From: Thermodesulfovibrio thiophilus DSM 17215
GTDB lineage: Bacteria > Nitrospirota > Thermodesulfovibrionia > Thermodesulfovibrionales > Thermodesulfovibrionaceae
Direction of reading: 5' to 3'
Assembly (NCBI RefSeq): GCF_000423865.1
Contig: NZ_AUIU01000011.1
Span: forward strand, 1-64,000
Length of the DNA: 64,000 nucleotides
Below, one piece after another: positions 60,399 through 64,000 of the stretch; position 1 is the stretch's first letter; the number at the start of each line of letters is the position of its first letter. The notes under the pieces are model-generated. The model had not been told where the DNA came from. It did not search any database and was given only the letters and a program-made list of their open reading frames with translations. The position numbers and the translations under genes were made by a program.

Positions 60399-62297
60399 AT
60401 GGGTAAAGTTATCGGAATAGACCTCGGAACAACGAATTCAGTTGTAGCAGTTGTTGTTGGTGGAGAACCGGTTGTTATACCAAATCAGGAAGGACAGAGA
60501 ACAACACCATCTGTAGTTGCCTTTACTGATAAAGGTGAAAGGCTTGTTGGACAGGTTGCAAAAAGGCAGTCAATAACAAATCCTGAAAACACTATTTTTT
60601 CAATAAAGAGATTAATGGGAAGAAAATATAATTCCAGGGAAGTTCAGGAAGCAAAAAAGAGACTGCCTTATAAGATTGTTGAAGCATCAAATGGAGATGC
60701 TCATGTTGAGATAATGGGCAAAATGTACTCTCCACCTGAAATCTCTGCAATGATACTTCAAAAACTAAAACAGGCTGCAGAAGACTATCTCGGAGAGACA
60801 GTAACAGAGGCAGTTATTACTGTTCCGGCATATTTTGATGACAGTCAGCGTCAGGCAACAAAGGATGCGGGAAGAATTGCTGGTCTTAATGTGCTCAGAA
60901 TAATAAATGAACCTACTGCTGCAGCTTTAGCTTACGGTCTTGAAAAAAAGAAAGAGGAAAAAATAGCGGTATATGATTTAGGTGGTGGAACTTTTGATAT
61001 CTCTATTCTTGAGATTGCAGAAGGTGTCATTGAAGTGAAATCTACCAATGGAGATACCTTTCTTGGTGGTGATGATTTTGATATAAAAATTATGGACTGG
61101 ATTATCGATGAGTTTAAAAAACAGGAAGGTATTGACCTGAGAAAAGACAGGATGGCTCTTCAGAGGCTTAAAGAGGCTGCAGAAAGAGCCAAGATAGAGC
61201 TCAGCTCTGCAATGGAAACAGAGATAAATCTTCCATTTATTACTGCAGATGCATCAGGACCAAAGCATCTTCTAATGAAACTAAGTCGTGCTAAATTAGA
61301 ACAGCTTGTTGATGATTTAATTCAAAGAACTCTTGAACCGTGTAAAAAGGCTCTCTCTGATGCAGGATTATCTCAAAATCAGATAAATGAGGTTATTCTT
61401 GTTGGTGGTCAAACAAGAACACCAAAAGTTCAGAAAGTTGTTGAGGAGTTCTTTGGGAAAGAACCTCATAAAGGAGTTAATCCAGACGAGGTGGTGGCTG
61501 TTGGAGCTGCAATTCAGGGAGCAATTCTAAAAGGAGAGGTAAAGGAAGTTCTGCTTCTTGATGTTACACCTCTTTCACTTGGAATTGAAACATTAGGTGG
61601 TGTTTTCACAAAGATTATTGAGCGTAACACAACCATACCTACCAAGAAGTCCCAGATATTTACAACTGCAGCTGATAATCAGACAGCTGTGACAATAAAG
61701 GTTTATCAGGGTGAAAGAGAAATGGCTGCAGACAATAAACTTCTTGGAGTATTTGAACTTGTTGGAATTCCTCCTGCTCCCAGAGGTGTTCCCCAGATTG
61801 AGGTTACATTCGATATAGATGCAAATGGAATTATTCATGTTTCTGCAAAAGATCTTGCAACAGGTAAAGAGCAGTCAATCAGAATCACCGCTTCAAGCGG
61901 TCTTTCAGAGGAAGAGATTAAAAAAATGGTTAGAGAAGCTGAGGCTCATGCAGAGGAAGACAGGCGCAAGAAACAGCTTGCAGAGGCTAAAAACGAGGCT
62001 GATAACATGATTTATACAGTTGAGAAAACTCTAAGCGAGATGGGTGATAAAATTTCTGATGATGAGAAAAAGAGAATCCAAGAAGCACTGGAAAAATGTC
62101 GTCAGATTAAAGATACAAGCAGTGATATAAATGAAATAAAATCTGCCACAGAAGAACTTGCGAAGGCTTCACACAGAATTGCAGAGGAGCTTTATAAAAA
62201 AGCAGGTGCTTCACAGCCAGGGGCTGGTCCTTCTTCAGAAGCCAAAAAAGAGGAAGATGTAATAGAAGCTGAGGTCGAGGATAAGGATAATAAATGA
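60399..62297 (+). CDS. dnaK: Chaperone DnaK
   Basis: The 632-residue Hsp70 starts [18 protein letters not shown] and shows the phosphate and adenosine motifs ([27 protein letters not shown]). The substrate domain starts near [17 protein letters not shown], and the C-terminal tail is acidic. Length is normal. It overlaps dnaJ by four bases (ATGA). Confidence 0.98.
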   Translation: MGKVIGIDLGTTNSVVAVVVGGEPVVIPNQEGQRTTPSVVAFTDKGERLVGQVAKRQSITNPENTIFSIKRLMGRKYNSREVQEAKKRLPYKIVEASNGDAHVEIMGKMYSPPEISAMILQKLKQAAEDYLGETVTEAVITVPAYFDDSQRQATKDAGRIAGLNVLRIINEPTAAALAYGLEKKKEEKIAVYDLGGGTFDISILEIAEGVIEVKSTNGDTFLGGDDFDIKIMDWIIDEFKKQEGIDLRKDRMALQRLKEAAERAKIELSSAMETEINLPFITADASGPKHLLMKLSRAKLEQLVDDLIQRTLEPCKKALSDAGLSQNQINEVILVGGQTRTPKVQKVVEEFFGKEPHKGVNPDEVVAVGAAIQGAILKGEVKEVLLLDVTPLSLGIETLGGVFTKIIERNTTIPTKKSQIFTTAADNQTAVTIKVYQGEREMAADNKLLGVFELVGIPPAPRGVPQIEVTFDIDANGIIHVSAKDLATGKEQSIRITASSGLSEEEIKKMVREAEAHAEEDRRKKQLAEAKNEADNMIYTVEKTLSEMGDKISDDEKKRIQEALEKCRQIKDTSSDINEIKSATEELAKASHRIAEELYKKAGASQPGAGPSSEAKKEEDVIEAEVEDKDNK

Positions 62298-63388
62298 AAG
62301 ACTACTATAGCATTCTTGGAGTAAGCCGGGATGCCTCACCGGAAGAAATCAAAAGGGCGTTCCGGCGCCTTGCAAGAAAATATCATCCTGATTTAAATCA
62401 TGGCAATAAGGAATCAGAAGAAAAATTCAAGGAACTAAATGAAGCATACTCATGCCTTAGTGATCCTGAGCGACGGGCAAACTATGACAGATATGGTACA
62501 GCAGAAGGACCTGCCGGGAATGGCTATGGTTTTGAAACAACATTCACAGATATCTTCGAAGACATTTTTGAAGGCTTTTTTGGAAGCTTTGGATTTAAGA
62601 AAAATAGACCCTCAAAGGGTGCTGATTTAAGATATGACCTTACAATTACTCTAGAGGAAGCTGCCTTTGGTGTGGAAAAGACAATTAAATTTCCTCGATG
62701 GGAACAATGTCAAACATGCAATGGTTCTGGGATAAAACCTGGAACAGAGCCAATTGTATGTCCATCCTGTGGTGGTAGTGGGCATATAAGATATAATCAG
62801 GGCTTTTTCTCTGTTTCAAAAACCTGTTTAAAATGTGGTGGGAAGGGAAAAATTATTAAAGATCCCTGCACGGATTGTTCTGGCGCAGGCAAAATAAGAG
62901 TAGACAGGGAGTTATCAATTAAAATTCCTCCGGGGGTTGATACAGGTAGCAAGCTTAAAATAAGTGGTGAAGGTGAAATTGGAGAATTCGGAGGACCTCA
63001 TGGAGATCTTTATATTTTCATAAATGTGAAAGAACATGATATTTTCAAAAGAGAGGGACAAAATCTTTATTGTTCTGCTCCAGTATCTTTTGTTAAAGCA
63101 GTTTTTGGTGGAGAAATTGAAGTTCCCACTCTTGATGGAAAAGAAAAAATAGAAATCCCAGCAGGTACTCCATCTGGTAGAGTTTTTAAAATTAAAGGCA
63201 AGGGGCTTCCAAGAGTTGGTAGCAGTCATAGAGGAGATCAAATTGTAACAGTTTATATTGAAGTTCCTAAAAAACTTACAGAACGTCAGAGAGAGTTGCT
63301 TGAAGAATTCGCTCAAGTATCAGGAGAAGAAATAAAAAAAAGTTCCAGAGGTTTAAAAGATAAGTTAAAAGATATATTCTCAATGTAA
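62294..63388 (+). CDS. dnaJ: Chaperone DnaJ
   Basis: The 364-residue type I Hsp40 has a J domain with HPD ([10 protein letters not shown]), a short Gly/Phe region and four CxxCxGxG-type zinc repeats ([32 protein letters not shown]). C-terminal substrate domains complete it. It stimulates DnaK. It is the last gene of the heat-shock operon; the next ATG follows eight bases later. Confidence 0.97.
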   Translation: MKDYYSILGVSRDASPEEIKRAFRRLARKYHPDLNHGNKESEEKFKELNEAYSCLSDPERRANYDRYGTAEGPAGNGYGFETTFTDIFEDIFEGFFGSFGFKKNRPSKGADLRYDLTITLEEAAFGVEKTIKFPRWEQCQTCNGSGIKPGTEPIVCPSCGGSGHIRYNQGFFSVSKTCLKCGGKGKIIKDPCTDCSGAGKIRVDRELSIKIPPGVDTGSKLKISGEGEIGEFGGPHGDLYIFINVKEHDIFKREGQNLYCSAPVSFVKAVFGGEIEVPTLDGKEKIEIPAGTPSGRVFKIKGKGLPRVGSSHRGDQIVTVYIEVPKKLTERQRELLEEFAQVSGEEIKKSSRGLKDKLKDIFSM

Positions 63389-63396
63389 AACTGAAT

Positions 63397-64000
63397 ATGC
63401 AAAAAAATAAAACTATCTTCCTTTTTCTCATCTGTTTGACTTTTATAATGAATGGCTGTTCTAACGAATCTGATAACAGCCAAATTAAAAAAGAACAACA
63501 AAGTTGTAATATTATTAAACTCTGGACAAGTCTTTATCCCCTTGAGCATTTTGCCAAATGGATAATCTCTAATGCAGAAATTCACAGTTTAATTCCTGCC
63601 CAGAGTGATCCTCACAATTTCGAACCTTCTCTGAAAGACATTCAGGAGCTTTATAACTCAAATATGGTTATCTATCTTGGAGATACTGATGTTGATAGAT
63701 GGCTTGACAGAATAAAAAATGAACTGATGAAAAAGGGTGTTATAGTTATCAGGCTTCAGGATTATATTCCAATGAAAAACTATTTATCAGCCAATGAGAT
63801 AGATCCACACGTATGGTTAGACCCTTTGTTGACATTAGAGATAATAAAAACAATAAAAAATGTGGCAGTACACTCTTTCCCGGATAAAAAAGATATATAT
63901 GAACAGAATTTTTTAAAATATGAGGCAAAGCTCAGAGAACTTGATAATGATTTTAAACAAGCTCTGTCTAATTGTTCGCTGAGAGATGTAATTGTTACAC
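63397..64000 (+). CDS. Metal-binding ABC transporter lipoprotein (ZnuA/TroA-like), 5' part
   Basis: An open frame of 201 codons runs off the window end. The N-terminus is a lipoprotein signal (MQKNKTIFLFLICLTF, then MNGC with the lipid-carrying Cys). The body has two metal-site motifs of cluster A-I binding proteins, DPHNFEPS and DPHVWLDP, which supply His ligands for Zn or Mn. The expected Asp/His further on lie outside. It starts eight bases after dnaJ, with only a weak upstream site, and probably begins a zinc or manganese uptake cluster. Confidence 0.85.
   Translation, partial: MQKNKTIFLFLICLTFIMNGCSNESDNSQIKKEQQSCNIIKLWTSLYPLEHFAKWIISNAEIHSLIPAQSDPHNFEPSLKDIQELYNSNMVIYLGDTDVDRWLDRIKNELMKKGVIVIRLQDYIPMKNYLSANEIDPHVWLDPLLTLEIIKTIKNVAVHSFPDKKDIYEQNFLKYEAKLRELDNDFKQALSNCSLRDVIVT

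Overview
The window looks like chromosomal DNA of a thermophilic, strictly anaerobic, Gram-negative bacterium of the Nitrospirota, most likely close to Thermodesulfovibrio. This placement is an inference from low G+C, dense gene packing, LPS genes (kdsD, lptF, lptG, a heptosyltransferase-like gene), a group 3b [NiFe] hydrogenase, archaeal-style split glutamate synthase, a tungsten-type aldehyde oxidoreductase and an oxygen-scavenging kit typical of anaerobes. I see no rRNA or tRNA gene, CRISPR array, prophage or insertion sequence.

Layout. 1-5062: the tail of an Mrp-type Fe-S carrier, a metallo-hydrolase, and a four-gene sulfhydrogenase-type hydrogenase operon on the minus strand. 5239-12901: nitrogen assimilation, with a stand-alone FMN glutamate synthase domain and a small cupin on the minus strand, diverging from a three-gene glutamate synthase operon. 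13134-15661: a Tat-signal ferredoxin plus an aldehyde:ferredoxin oxidoreductase. 15772-20606 (minus): a class I amidotransferase, a NifA-like sigma-54 activator, a PII protein, AmtB and an outer-membrane protein. 20867-28023: a copper-type P-ATPase, a SapC-family protein, a diguanylate cyclase, a GT9 glycosyltransferase and an ASKHA/[2Fe-2S] activase. 28045-39703: cysS, rlmB, a lone 2-oxoacid oxidoreductase alpha subunit, xerD, an exonuclease-like gene, kdsD-lptF-lptG, yraN, a Toprim protein, phosphofructokinase and class II aldolase. 39806-46014: an oxidative-stress and Fe-S island (PerR with a rubredoxin-like tail, ferritin-like protein, FprA flavo-diiron protein, rubrerythrin, iron-sulfur flavoprotein, radical SAM/SPASM protein, SufC, SufB). 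46006-56645 (minus): a long colinear cluster pheA-hisC-aroF-tyrA-aroA-cmk-ispH-rpsA-sppA-HU-oppD. 56685-58650: ornithine decarboxylase-like gene and speE. 58720-63388: hrcA-grpE-dnaK-dnaJ behind a CIRCE operator. 63397-end: the start of a metal-binding ABC lipoprotein.

The most interesting observations are these. (i) A shared dyad GGYAA-N4-TTRCC lies in the leaders of the cupin, gltA-like and nifA-like genes, which suggests a local nitrogen operator. (ii) A PerR with all five expected regulatory metal ligands carries an extra C-x2-C-x12-C-x2-C domain resembling the rubredoxin domain of the rubrerythrin encoded two kilobases away, and a perfect Per box overlaps its own -10 element. (iii) Several promoters place the predicted transcription start at the start codon (perR, kdsD, the GT9/ASKHA divergent pair), which suggests leaderless mRNAs. 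(iv) The PII protein lacks the uridylylated Tyr51. (v) A radical SAM/SPASM enzyme is translationally coupled to an iron-sulfur flavoprotein beside a minimal SufCB system. Nothing was aligned or searched; all family names come from motifs read by eye.
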